Origin: an uncultured Ruminococcus sp.
GTDB lineage: Bacteria; Bacillota; Clostridia; Oscillospirales; CAG-272
Assembly (NCBI GenBank): GCA_900551005.1
Contig: URUL01000092.1
Location: 1-7,158, forward strand
DNA: 7,158 bases
Direction: 5' to 3'
Shown here piece by piece: positions 1 to 6,124 of the stretch; positions within the stretch are counted from its first letter, which is position 1; each line of letters starts with the position of its first letter. The translations under genes and the position numbers were made by a program. Under the pieces are notes generated by a model. That model worked only from the letters and a program-made list of their open reading frames with translations. It was not told the DNA's origin and searched no databases.

Positions 1-186
1 GCTCTGTATCTTATCCACAATATCGCCCTCGTGATTCGACTGATAAAATTCCGTCTCGACGCCGAGCTTTGCCGCCTCTTCCTTTATATAAGAAACAAGG
101 TCATCGTATGTTCTTCTTCCGTAGATGTCCGGCTCGCGTATGCCGAGCATATTCAGATTTGGACCGTTTATCACGAGTAATTTCAT
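1..186 (-). CDS. aroQ: Type II 3-dehydroquinate dehydratase, N-terminal part (cut by the window edge)
   Basis: AroQ converts 3-dehydroquinate to 3-dehydroshikimate, the third step of the shikimate pathway, in the cytoplasm. I translated the 62 codons present; the family is normally about 145 residues, so the rest lies beyond base 1. Type II hallmarks are clear. The N-terminal strand VINGPNLNMLGIREPDIYG (residues 5-23) holds the mobile-loop Arg (R17) and the catalytic Tyr (Y22). The segment QSNHEGDIVDKIQ (about 49-61) is the family's second signature. The ATG overlaps the stop of the upstream aroE-aroK gene in an ATGA, and AAGGAG lies 8 nt before it (195-200), so the start is secure and translational coupling is likely. 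It supplies the substrate for the dehydrogenase half of the preceding gene. No defect is visible in the part present. Confidence 0.95.
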   Translation of the reverse strand, partial: MKLLVINGPNLNMLGIREPDIYGRRTYDDLVSYIKEEAAKLGVETEFYQSNHEGDIVDKIQS

Positions 187-1403
187 TTTTCAAGCTCCTT
201 TATGATATTTTCGGCGACCACTTCCGCCGTTGGATTGCCATCCGCTTCCACATCGGCAAAAGCACGATAAAGCGGAAGCCTTGCCGAGTAAAGACGTTCA
301 AGCGCACCATCGCCACTCGACAGCGGTCTGCCCTCGCGCTCCAGAGACGAAATATCGCGGTTTATGAAAACGATGCGCCCGTTTTGCGCAAGAGCATTAT
401 AGTTTTCGGGCACGGTGACAACGCCGCCGCCCGTAGCAATCACAAAGCCGCATTTGCTGCCTGCCTCATAGACAACGCCACTCTCCACGCGTCTGAAAGC
501 CGCTTCCCCGCTCTCGGTGATGATCTCGGCAGGTGTTTTCCCGAGCCTTGATATCTCATCATCCGTATCGATAAAGCCCTTGCCCAGCTTGTCTGCGAGG
601 ATCTTTCCGACGGTTGTCTTACCGCAGCCGGGCATACCGATGAGAATGATATTCTCTTCTCTGCGCGATATCTCACCGATGATCCTCTCGTTCTCACTCT
701 CGGCTATCTGACTTTCCATGAAAAGCTCCGATGCGCGTTTTGCCTGCGCAACAAGCATGGCAAGTCCGTTCTTGCACGGAATGCCGAGCTGCCCTGCCGC
801 GAGCATGAGCGCCGTCTTCGCAGGATTGAATATAATATCAAAATCATATTCGCATGCGGTAAAGACGGAAATATCAAGCGGCACTTCGCCGTTTTTCGGG
901 AACATGCCGACAGGCGTGGTATTGACTATTATTTGGCTGTCAAGATATGGCTTTATTCCCTCCGCGGTATTTTCCTTATGCGTGAGAATATGGACATCCG
1001 CTCCCGCTTCTCTCAGCGCATAGCAGACGGCCTTGGAAGCGCCGCCGTTTCCTATCACAAGGGTTTTCTTACCGCGCACATCCGTTCCGGAGCTTTTCAA
1101 CGTATACGCAAAGCCGCTGTAGTCGGTATTGTCTCCGCAGAGCTTTCCCCCGCGTCTGTAAACCGTATTCACCGCACCTATCTCCCGTGCTGCGGGAGAC
1201 AGCTCATCCAGATAAGGGATGACCGCCTGCTTATAAGGGATCGTCACGTTAAAGCCGTCCAATCCCGAATCTTTTATAAATGCGGGAATAAGCTCCTCAC
1301 TCTCCAGCTCATACAGGCGATATTCATAATCGCCGAGCATGGAATGTATCTGTGGGGAAAAGCTGTGCCCCAGTTTTTTTCCTATTAATCCGAATCTTTT
1401 CAA
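183..1403 (-). CDS. aroE/aroK: Fused shikimate dehydrogenase-shikimate kinase (AroE-AroK)
   Basis: This 406-residue protein carries two enzymes. Residues 1 to about 245 are shikimate dehydrogenase: shikimate-binding S14 and S16 in GHSFSP, catalytic K58 in NVTIPYKQ, N79, catalytic D94 in GDNTD, nucleotide loop GNGGAS (118-123), and NTTPVGMFP (161-169). Residues about 248-406 are shikimate kinase: Walker A GMPGCGKTT (256-264), DTD (279-281), the FRRVE segment with R304, GGGVV (325-329), lid REGRP with R359, and R375 before PLYR. Together they take dehydroshikimate to shikimate and then to shikimate 3-phosphate. The usual NADP-phosphate NRT motif is replaced by THK (141-143), and the stretch up to NTTPVGM is short, as I recall for clostridial AroE. 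The start is TTG: the frame has a stop two codons upstream, and AAGGAG lies 9 nt before TTG. The last bases overlap the aroQ ATG. All catalytic residues I can check in both halves are present. Confidence 0.95.
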   Translation of the reverse strand: MKRFGLIGKKLGHSFSPQIHSMLGDYEYRLYELESEELIPAFIKDSGLDGFNVTIPYKQAVIPYLDELSPAAREIGAVNTVYRRGGKLCGDNTDYSGFAYTLKSSGTDVRGKKTLVIGNGGASKAVCYALREAGADVHILTHKENTAEGIKPYLDSQIIVNTTPVGMFPKNGEVPLDISVFTACEYDFDIIFNPAKTALMLAAGQLGIPCKNGLAMLVAQAKRASELFMESQIAESENERIIGEISRREENIILIGMPGCGKTTVGKILADKLGKGFIDTDDEISRLGKTPAEIITESGEAAFRRVESGVVYEAGSKCGFVIATGGGVVTVPENYNALAQNGRIVFINRDISSLEREGRPLSSGDGALERLYSARLPLYRAFADVEADGNPTAEVVAENIIKELEK

Positions 1404-1412
1404 AATTCATTT

Positions 1413-1418
1413 CTCCTT
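1413..1418 (-). promoter_or_regulatory. Shine-Dalgarno of aroE-aroK, fixing a TTG start
   Basis: On the minus strand the MATE stop TAA runs directly into AAGGAG, nine bases before the TTG at 1403. An ATG at 1408-1410 is only two bases from this site and in another frame, so it is not the start. The overlap of stop codon and ribosome site suggests that ribosomes finishing the exporter may reinitiate on aroE-aroK. Confidence 0.75.
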
Positions 1419-2782
1419 TAATATGTCATGCCCGCCACACCTGTTTTCTCTTTTTCCGCCTTCCATTTTTTCAGCGTGCGCACATAGAGCACTATACCGA
1501 TACTGCCCGCTATGCTCTCCGATATCGGGAAGGAGAGCCATGTGTAATTCAGCCCTATAAAAGAAAAAAGCCAGAATATCGGAACAAGACAGAATATCTG
1601 TCGTATCAGAACGAGAACCGTGCTTGTTTTTCCGTCTCCTATCGCCTGAAAGAAAACGGGTGTCATCAGCGAAAATACAGCGGGAATAAAGCTCGTGCCT
1701 ATGATGCGGAAGGCAACGGCTCCTATCTTATGTACCTCTGCATTTGATGAAAAAATACCGATAAGCTGCCGCGGGAAAAACAGGAACGAAATAACGCCGA
1801 CGAGCATAAATAAGGCCGAGATGGAAAAAGAAAGCTTCATCGTATCGCGACATCGTCCGTATTCCTTTCGTGTATAGTTGAAGCTGAGCACGGGTACAAT
1901 GCAAGTCTCAAGCCCCAAAAGCGGAATGAAAAAGAAGCTCTGCATCTTATAATAAAGCCCGAGCACCGTCACCGCAAAATCCGAGAATCTTGCAAGAATG
2001 ACGTTCAGCCCGACGATATAGACCGTATAAAGCGCCTGCATGGTAATAGACGAATATCCGTAGAAATATATGCGTTTGACATAATGCGGAAAATCTCTCC
2101 ATGCGGGAGGGCGGCTGAAGCCTTTTATGCCGACGATCACAGCCGCTACCGTCTGACCGACTACGGTAGCATAAGCAGCTCCCGCGGCGCCCATCTCGGG
2201 AAAGAACCCCACACCGAATATCATCAGTGGATCAAGAATAATATTTGTGAGCGCACCCGCGATCTGTGCAAGCATCGGCAAACGCATATTTCCGCGCGAC
2301 TGATGAACCTTTGACCATATTCCCTCGAGAAAAGCCCCAAGACTCCCCACGCAAACTATATTTCCGTATGTGACGGCATTCTCTATCACCTGCGGCAAGG
2401 TAGCGGACGTCCTGACATACGGGCGCATGATAAGCACCGATATCAGCGCAAACAGCGCCCAAGAGATAAGCGCGAGTATCATTCCGGCACCCGCCGTGCC
2501 GTTTGCTTCTTTTTCCCTATCCTGCGCATACTTGCGTGCCATGTACGTATTGACGCCGACACCGGTACCGACGGCAAATGCAACGATGATGAGCTGCAAG
2601 GGAAAAATAACGGTAAGAGCCGTGAGTGCATCATCCGAATATTTGCCCACGAAAAAGCTGTCCACTATATTGTACAGCGCCTGTATAAGCTGAGCCAGCA
2701 TGACCGGCGGAGCCATTTTAAAAAGGATCTTTCCTATGCGCTCCGTGCCGAAAAAATTGTTTTCAGAAATACCTTCCGACAT
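1418..2782 (-). CDS. MATE-family multidrug/cation antiporter
   Basis: This 454-residue polytopic inner-membrane protein belongs to the MATE exporters, which expel cationic drugs or metabolites in exchange for Na+ or H+. The length fits the usual 12-helix fold, two bundles of six. Family landmarks are visible: the opening helix MAPPVMLAQLIQALYNIVD (23-41), VNTYMARKYAQ closing helix 2 (77-87), QSRGNMRLPMLAQIAGALTN starting the mid-domain (161-180), NYTRKEYGR (302-310) between halves, and FFQAIGDGKTS (377-387) in the C-terminal half. The substrate cannot be predicted from sequence. The start at 2782 has a G-rich GGGGGA a few bases upstream. The gene lies 66 bp after the YhaN-like ATPase and 14 bp before aroE-aroK on the same strand, so it is probably co-transcribed. 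A role in exporting aromatic intermediates is possible but would be a guess from position alone. It appears intact. Confidence 0.93.
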   Translation of the reverse strand: MSEGISENNFFGTERIGKILFKMAPPVMLAQLIQALYNIVDSFFVGKYSDDALTALTVIFPLQLIIVAFAVGTGVGVNTYMARKYAQDREKEANGTAGAGMILALISWALFALISVLIMRPYVRTSATLPQVIENAVTYGNIVCVGSLGAFLEGIWSKVHQSRGNMRLPMLAQIAGALTNIILDPLMIFGVGFFPEMGAAGAAYATVVGQTVAAVIVGIKGFSRPPAWRDFPHYVKRIYFYGYSSITMQALYTVYIVGLNVILARFSDFAVTVLGLYYKMQSFFFIPLLGLETCIVPVLSFNYTRKEYGRCRDTMKLSFSISALFMLVGVISFLFFPRQLIGIFSSNAEVHKIGAVAFRIIGTSFIPAVFSLMTPVFFQAIGDGKTSTVLVLIRQIFCLVPIFWLFSFIGLNYTWLSFPISESIAGSIGIVLYVRTLKKWKAEKEKTGVAGMTY

Positions 2783-2848
2783 AATTCCCCCGTCGGTGCA
2801 GGAAGTACTGTGACCGTCTATACTGCAAACCGATTTTACACATGTGTA

Positions 2849-5146
2849 TTATATATCAATTTTCCTGAATGCGCCTGTCTTTTCCATGATCTCCCGTTCG
2901 CGCTTGTGGCAGGTGAATATCACGCATTGTCCGTATTCACCGTACAGACGGTGCAGAAGCTCCAAGGTATTTGCAAGCCGCGCATCGTCGAGTCTGGCAA
3001 AGCTCTCGTCAAAGACAAACGGCGGTACGCTCTTTTTGCAGAGCATATCCATCAGTGCGATGCGCAGGCTGAGATAAGCGATATCGGCTGTCCCCGCGGA
3101 GAGACTGTCCACCCCATGCGTGATTCCGTCAAAATAACTCATCGCAAAATCCCCATCGACACCGAGTACCTTATATTTGCCGCCCGAAAGCTTGGACATG
3201 ACCTTGCCCGCGGTCTTGGCGAGCTTCGGCGAAATGCCCTCCCGCAGCTTTCCGGAAGCGGATTCCATCGCCTCTATGGCAAGCACGTATGCTTCAAACT
3301 TTTCTGTAAGAGCGGCAATATCTCCCTTCAGTGCTTCCGCTTCGGGCGTAAGCTTGGCAGGATTCTCTCCCGTGGCATTCAGCGTGGAATATTCCGTCTC
3401 TATCTCATGGATCAATTCTTTGGAGGAGGCCGCGGAGCGCGTCAGAAATTCGTAATCGCGTTTTCTCTTTCGATAATCGAAATTTTCGATCTCAGGCGGA
3501 AATTTTTCACTTGCAGCCTGCTCGATCAGATCGTCGGGATACGTTGCCAGCGTAGCCTCATATTCGCTCGCTTTCGCCTTTTTCTCTTTAATTAAAATCT
3601 CCAGCTTATCTATCTCGCTGCGCTTCTCTTCACATTTGGCGATAGCTTTTTCGAGCGAGAGCGCGGTATTTTCGAATATTTCAAAGCCTGCCGCTTCCAG
3701 CGCACGGATGATCCCCGTGCTTATCTTGTTCAGTGCGGCGGAAGCCTCATCAAACTTGCTTTCAGCGGCGCGCTTGCCCTCGATAATATACATCAGCGCC
3801 GCCTCATCCTTTTTGGATGCTTTCACGAGCTCGTCAAACTCGACATAGTCTGCACATCCGAACATCTTGCAAACGTGAAGAACTCGCTTGGCATATTTCC
3901 CTGCCGCAAGAAAGCTCAAGACGCAGAGCACTGCGGAAATTCCCGCAAGCGCGGCAAATATGATCTTCGCCGCAGACTGCCCACCCATGCCTTCGATCGC
4001 AAATGAAGAGAAAAACAACGAAGCGAAAACCACCGTCCCGATAAGACTGATAAGACTCATGAGCTTCTTTGAGGAAAGCTGTTTTCTGTTATCTTCGGCT
4101 TTGCGAACAAGCTCATCACGCTTTTCCGCAGAACCGAAACGCTCGAAAACAGCCAGCTTTTCGTTCATGTCCCCGAGTTTTTTCCTCGCCGCGTCCATAT
4201 CGGCGCGCGCGTCCTCATAGCGAGCCGTTGCAAGCCTCAGTTCACTCTGAGATGCTCGAAGATGCTCCGTATATTCACTTTTATAAATATGCACGCCGCC
4301 CGTTGCCGACGCATCGCAAAGATCGGCTTTTTGCCGTTCAAGCTCCTCAAGCTCGCGGCGCGTCTTTACACATTTTCGGTATATCTGCTTAAGGGAGAAC
4401 CTTTCATACATATCCAGTTCTTCCTTGACGATCGCAGCTTCCCTCTCTGCCTTTTCGGCGGATTCCGTAAGCTCGCGCTTTCTTCCGTCGAGATATATCA
4501 GTCTTGCTCCCGTCGATTTCGAAGCATCTATCCTCTCTTCGAGAGAGCATAGCTTTTCCTGCATATCGTGAATCTTGCCGCCGCTTTTGTTCTTGTGCCA
4601 GAGAAATTTTCTCGCTTCATCCAGTTTTTTCAGCGCTTTTTTTGTTCCTGCGCTCTCATCGCCCGAGAAAAGTATGTTTTCAGATGCTTCGCAGAGACTT
4701 CTGCCGCCTATCTTGCTCTCGCCGAGCTGACGTATGTATGCCGTGCTTTCAAATACGTTCTCCGGCACGCCGAAAAATTCCTCTCCCGGATTTTTTCCGC
4801 GAAGGCAAGGCGTATTCGTCTCATTGTCATATATCGTGCATTTTTCGGAAAAGCTGAGCTTGCCGTCTCCTGATGTCGTCATCACGGCATCGCGCTCAAT
4901 GCGGTATTCCAGCCCGTCATCGCTGAAAATGATATATCCCGCGGCACGCGAGGTGTCCCAGCTGATATATTTCTGTTTCTCCTCAGATTTCGAAGGAAGC
5001 CCATAGAAAATAAACTTGATAAAATTGCATACGGTGCTCTTGCCGGACTCATTTTCACCTGTGATGATATTTATTCCGCGCTCAAGCTCCAACGTCAGAT
5101 CGTTGATCTTTCCGAAGCTTTGAATGTGAATACGCGAGATTATCAT
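2849..5146 (-). CDS. YhaN/SbcC-like SMC-type ATPase with a membrane hairpin in the coiled coil
   Basis: This 765-residue ABC/SMC-type ATPase has split ATPase lobes at its two ends. The N-lobe shows Walker A GENESGKST (30-38) and a Q-loop at Q140 in YIRQLGE. The C-lobe shows the signature LSAGT (682-686), Walker B PPFVFDESF (708-716; D713, E714), the D-loop ARLD (717-720) and the switch His H747. Between them are charged heptad-like stretches (about 165-360 and 425-640). At the turn, where Rad50 and SbcC carry a CxxC zinc hook, there are two hydrophobic segments (about 362-384 and 393-415) and no CxxC. This layout matches YhaN (AAA_27) rather than SbcC. At 765 residues it is shorter than B. 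subtilis YhaN, which is about 960. YhaN-type proteins usually pair with a YhaO/SbcD-like metallophosphoesterase; none is encoded in this window. The ATG overlaps the yqeG stop (ATGA), implying coupling. A DNA end-processing or repair role at the membrane is inferred from the family only. Confidence 0.85.
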   Translation of the reverse strand: MIISRIHIQSFGKINDLTLELERGINIITGENESGKSTVCNFIKFIFYGLPSKSEEKQKYISWDTSRAAGYIIFSDDGLEYRIERDAVMTTSGDGKLSFSEKCTIYDNETNTPCLRGKNPGEEFFGVPENVFESTAYIRQLGESKIGGRSLCEASENILFSGDESAGTKKALKKLDEARKFLWHKNKSGGKIHDMQEKLCSLEERIDASKSTGARLIYLDGRKRELTESAEKAEREAAIVKEELDMYERFSLKQIYRKCVKTRRELEELERQKADLCDASATGGVHIYKSEYTEHLRASQSELRLATARYEDARADMDAARKKLGDMNEKLAVFERFGSAEKRDELVRKAEDNRKQLSSKKLMSLISLIGTVVFASLFFSSFAIEGMGGQSAAKIIFAALAGISAVLCVLSFLAAGKYAKRVLHVCKMFGCADYVEFDELVKASKKDEAALMYIIEGKRAAESKFDEASAALNKISTGIIRALEAAGFEIFENTALSLEKAIAKCEEKRSEIDKLEILIKEKKAKASEYEATLATYPDDLIEQAASEKFPPEIENFDYRKRKRDYEFLTRSAASSKELIHEIETEYSTLNATGENPAKLTPEAEALKGDIAALTEKFEAYVLAIEAMESASGKLREGISPKLAKTAGKVMSKLSGGKYKVLGVDGDFAMSYFDGITHGVDSLSAGTADIAYLSLRIALMDMLCKKSVPPFVFDESFARLDDARLANTLELLHRLYGEYGQCVIFTCHKREREIMEKTGAFRKIDI

Positions 5147-5664
5147 TTTTCCCCGTCCCTTCTGCGTTTTTCCTTTCTTTTATACATGTGTATAAAAGGC
5201 TTTTCCAGCGTTCTTTTGAATTTAAAAAAGAGGTTCTCTTTATATTTCAGCGGTGTCACGAGTATGGCGTAAGCGCCCGAGCGATTTGCACAGAGCACGT
5301 CGGTAAAAATCTGGTCGCCTATCACGGCACAATGCTCCGGCACGGTCGCAAATTTTTCACAACAGAGCCTTACGCATTTTCGCGAGGGCTTGCCGCTGTC
5401 ATAAGTAAAAAATGTTCCTATCCGACGGCAGAAAAGCTCGACGCGCTCCTGCTTGTTGTTGGAGGCGACGGCGATGTTCAGACCCGCCGATCTCAGAGCG
5501 TCTATCCAGCGGCATACCTCTTCCGTAGGCTCCGGATCCCCGTAGGTAACGAGCGTATTGTCTATATCGAGGATGACCGTATCGATTCCCTTTTCCAAAA
5601 GGAAATCCGCGCTTATATCGAATATCCCGGAAAACATCACGTCCGGAAGAAATAAATTTTTCAT
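5143..5664 (-). CDS. yqeG: YqeG-family HAD-IIIA phosphatase
   Basis: This 173-residue cytoplasmic HAD-superfamily hydrolase has all four catalytic motifs. Motif I is DIDNTL with nucleophile D33 and D35. Motif II is SNN (68-70), motif III is K92 before P93, and motif IV is GDQIFTD (116-122). The compact form without a large cap, and the match along its whole length, fit the YqeG family (TIGR01668). The physiological substrate is not established to my knowledge. The C-terminal 15 or so residues are strongly basic (KRKEKRRRDGEK). The ATG at 5664 has GGTGG about 6 nt upstream. It is the first gene of the minus-strand operon, about 150 nt from a strong predicted promoter, and overlaps the next gene by 4 bp. 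In B. subtilis yqeG lies next to yqeH and aroE; here an aroE gene is also in the operon, but a different set of genes separates the two. Confidence 0.93.
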   Translation of the reverse strand: MKNLFLPDVMFSGIFDISADFLLEKGIDTVILDIDNTLVTYGDPEPTEEVCRWIDALRSAGLNIAVASNNKQERVELFCRRIGTFFTYDSGKPSRKCVRLCCEKFATVPEHCAVIGDQIFTDVLCANRSGAYAILVTPLKYKENLFFKFKRTLEKPFIHMYKRKEKRRRDGEK

Positions 5665-5711
5665 TTATACCACCAAATATTGTTTCTATGTGATTATATA
5701 TTGATTATCCT

Positions 5712-5790
5712 TTCGCAAGGGTCGCAAGGGCATTTTTGCGAAGCCGTCAATTGCGCAGAGGTGCGCGGAGCGCACAGGCGGCAAAGCCGC
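5712..5790 (-). repeat. GC-rich inverted-repeat cluster in the yqeG leader, with a 9-bp tandem repeat
   Basis: This GC-rich island sits inside very AT-rich flanks, in the predicted 5' leader of the yqeG operon. In transcript order it has three perfect inverted repeats. The first is GCGGC/GCCGC with a 3-nt loop (5778-5790). The second is GTGCGC/GCGCAC with a 3-nt loop (5761-5775). The third is TTCGCAA/TTGCGAA (arms 5736-5742 and 5712-5718). The last arm lies in a perfect tandem duplication, CCCTTGCGA twice on the minus strand (5713-5721 and 5722-5730), so the upstream arm can pair with either copy. No U-tract follows any stem, so none is an intrinsic terminator. It could be a structured leader or a dispersed REP-like repeat; the window alone cannot tell. 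Confidence 0.6.
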
Positions 5791-5819
5791 AAAACTCGTG
5801 AAATGATCTTTCTGCGTAT

Positions 5820-5848
5820 ATTATAACATATTTTCACAGAATATACAA
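5820..5848 (-). promoter_or_regulatory. Predicted sigma-A promoter of the yqeG-ATPase-MATE-aroEK-aroQ operon
   Basis: On the minus strand, -35 TTGTAT (5843-5848) and -10 TATAAT (5820-5825) are 17 bp apart. TG lies one base before the -10, giving a perfect extended -10 (TGTTATAAT). Transcription would begin near 5813, leaving a leader of about 150 nt before the yqeG ATG. No other comparably good promoter appears upstream of any gene in the operon. Confidence 0.7.
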
Positions 5849-5970
5849 TATAAATTTTCCCTAATTTCACGCAGGATTTACGCCCTTGAAAAGCAGAGTT
5901 CACAATATGTGAAAAAGTGCCAAAAATAACACTTTTCTTTATTCATTCATACAAAATTATCAAAAAGAGG

Positions 5971-5999
5971 TTCCATTTTGGCGTTTTTTATGATATAAT
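5971..5999 (+). promoter_or_regulatory. Predicted extended -10 promoter of hpf
   Basis: TGATATAAT (5991-5999) is a perfect extended -10 element. The -35 position at 17-bp spacing (TTCCAT, 5971-5976) is poor, which is usual for extended -10 promoters. An alternative pair, TTGGCG (5978-5983) and TATACA (6001-6006) with a 17-bp spacer, would shift the start by about 7 bp. The transcript would begin near 6006, giving a leader of about 118 nt. The stationary-phase or stress control usual for hpf genes is not evident from these boxes. Confidence 0.6.
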
Positions 6000-6006
6000 A
6001 TATACA

Positions 6007-6118
6007 GAAACGGAGATACTCGTTTCCGTTTCCGAAAACATATGCGGGACGCCGATTTGCATCATGCATTCTTATCGGATGAGGCGTGCATATACGGTTC
6101 ATCCTGCCGAAAGGATGG
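6007..6118 (+). promoter_or_regulatory. Structured hpf 5' leader with a possible Shine-Dalgarno switch
   Basis: Three structures can be drawn by eye. P1 is an 8-bp hairpin at the predicted transcript start, GAAACGGA (6007-6014) with TCCGTTTC (6025-6032). P2 is a long stem of ATATGC (6040-6045) plus ACGCC (6049-6053) with GGCGT (6083-6087) plus GCATAT (6088-6093). P2 is 11 bp with a GGG bulge, and its inner part can continue with GAT/ATC, leaving GGATGA (6077-6082) bulged. That bulge is exactly complementary to TCATCC (6099-6104), just 3' of P2, forming a pseudoknot. CATCC (6100-6104) can instead pair with GGATG (6113-6117), which is the Shine-Dalgarno region of hpf. The two pairings exclude each other. 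This resembles a translational riboswitch or autoregulatory leader. No ligand class is recognised, and a relation to the Rfam raiA motif is untested. Confidence 0.5.
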
Positions 6119-6124
6119 TAAACT

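Larger units (their letters stand above)
5665..6124. other. 460-bp divergent intergenic region between yqeG and hpf
   Basis: No convincing gene lies here. From left to right it holds the yqeG ribosome site, the GC-rich repeat cluster of the yqeG leader, the yqeG promoter, about 120 bp of AT-rich DNA between the promoters, the hpf promoter and the hpf leader. The central part contains a perfect 15-bp palindrome, TTCACA-ATA-TGTGAA (5899-5913), that could bind a dimeric regulator. It also has a weak AT-rich inverted repeat, AAAAGTG/CACTTTT (5913-5919 and 5930-5936). The regulator, if any, cannot be named from this. Confidence 0.6.

Noticed and set aside
1408..1410. ATG as an alternative start for aroE-aroK
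   Set aside because: It is out of frame with the AroE sequence and only two bases from the Shine-Dalgarno. The TTG at 1403 is in frame with ideal spacing.
2837..2848. 12-bp palindrome TACACATGTGTA in the ATPase-MATE gap
   Set aside because: It is perfect but AT-rich, has no U-tract to make it a terminator, and no second copy I could find supports an operator.
2848..2853. TATAAT on the minus strand just before the MATE gene
   Set aside because: It overlaps the ATPase stop codon and has neither a TG extension nor a recognisable -35 at 16-18 bp. AT-rich chance is more likely than an internal promoter.
2810..3595. 261-codon open frame on the plus strand
   Set aside because: It lies opposite the YhaN-like ATPase gene, whose motifs are unmistakable. 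The translation resembles no family I know, with no ribosome site or promoter noted. It is an antisense shadow.
5686..5733. 15-codon leader peptide in the yqeG leader (starts MPLRPLRK)
   Set aside because: There is no Shine-Dalgarno before its ATG, no run of aromatic codons, and no following terminator that attenuation would need. Its repeated PLR comes from the tandem DNA repeat.
5694..5903. 69-codon Cys-rich open frame on the minus strand
   Set aside because: It would start upstream of the predicted yqeG promoter and run through the hairpin cluster. I recognise no family in the translation. The Cys and Arg residues come from the GC-rich repeats.
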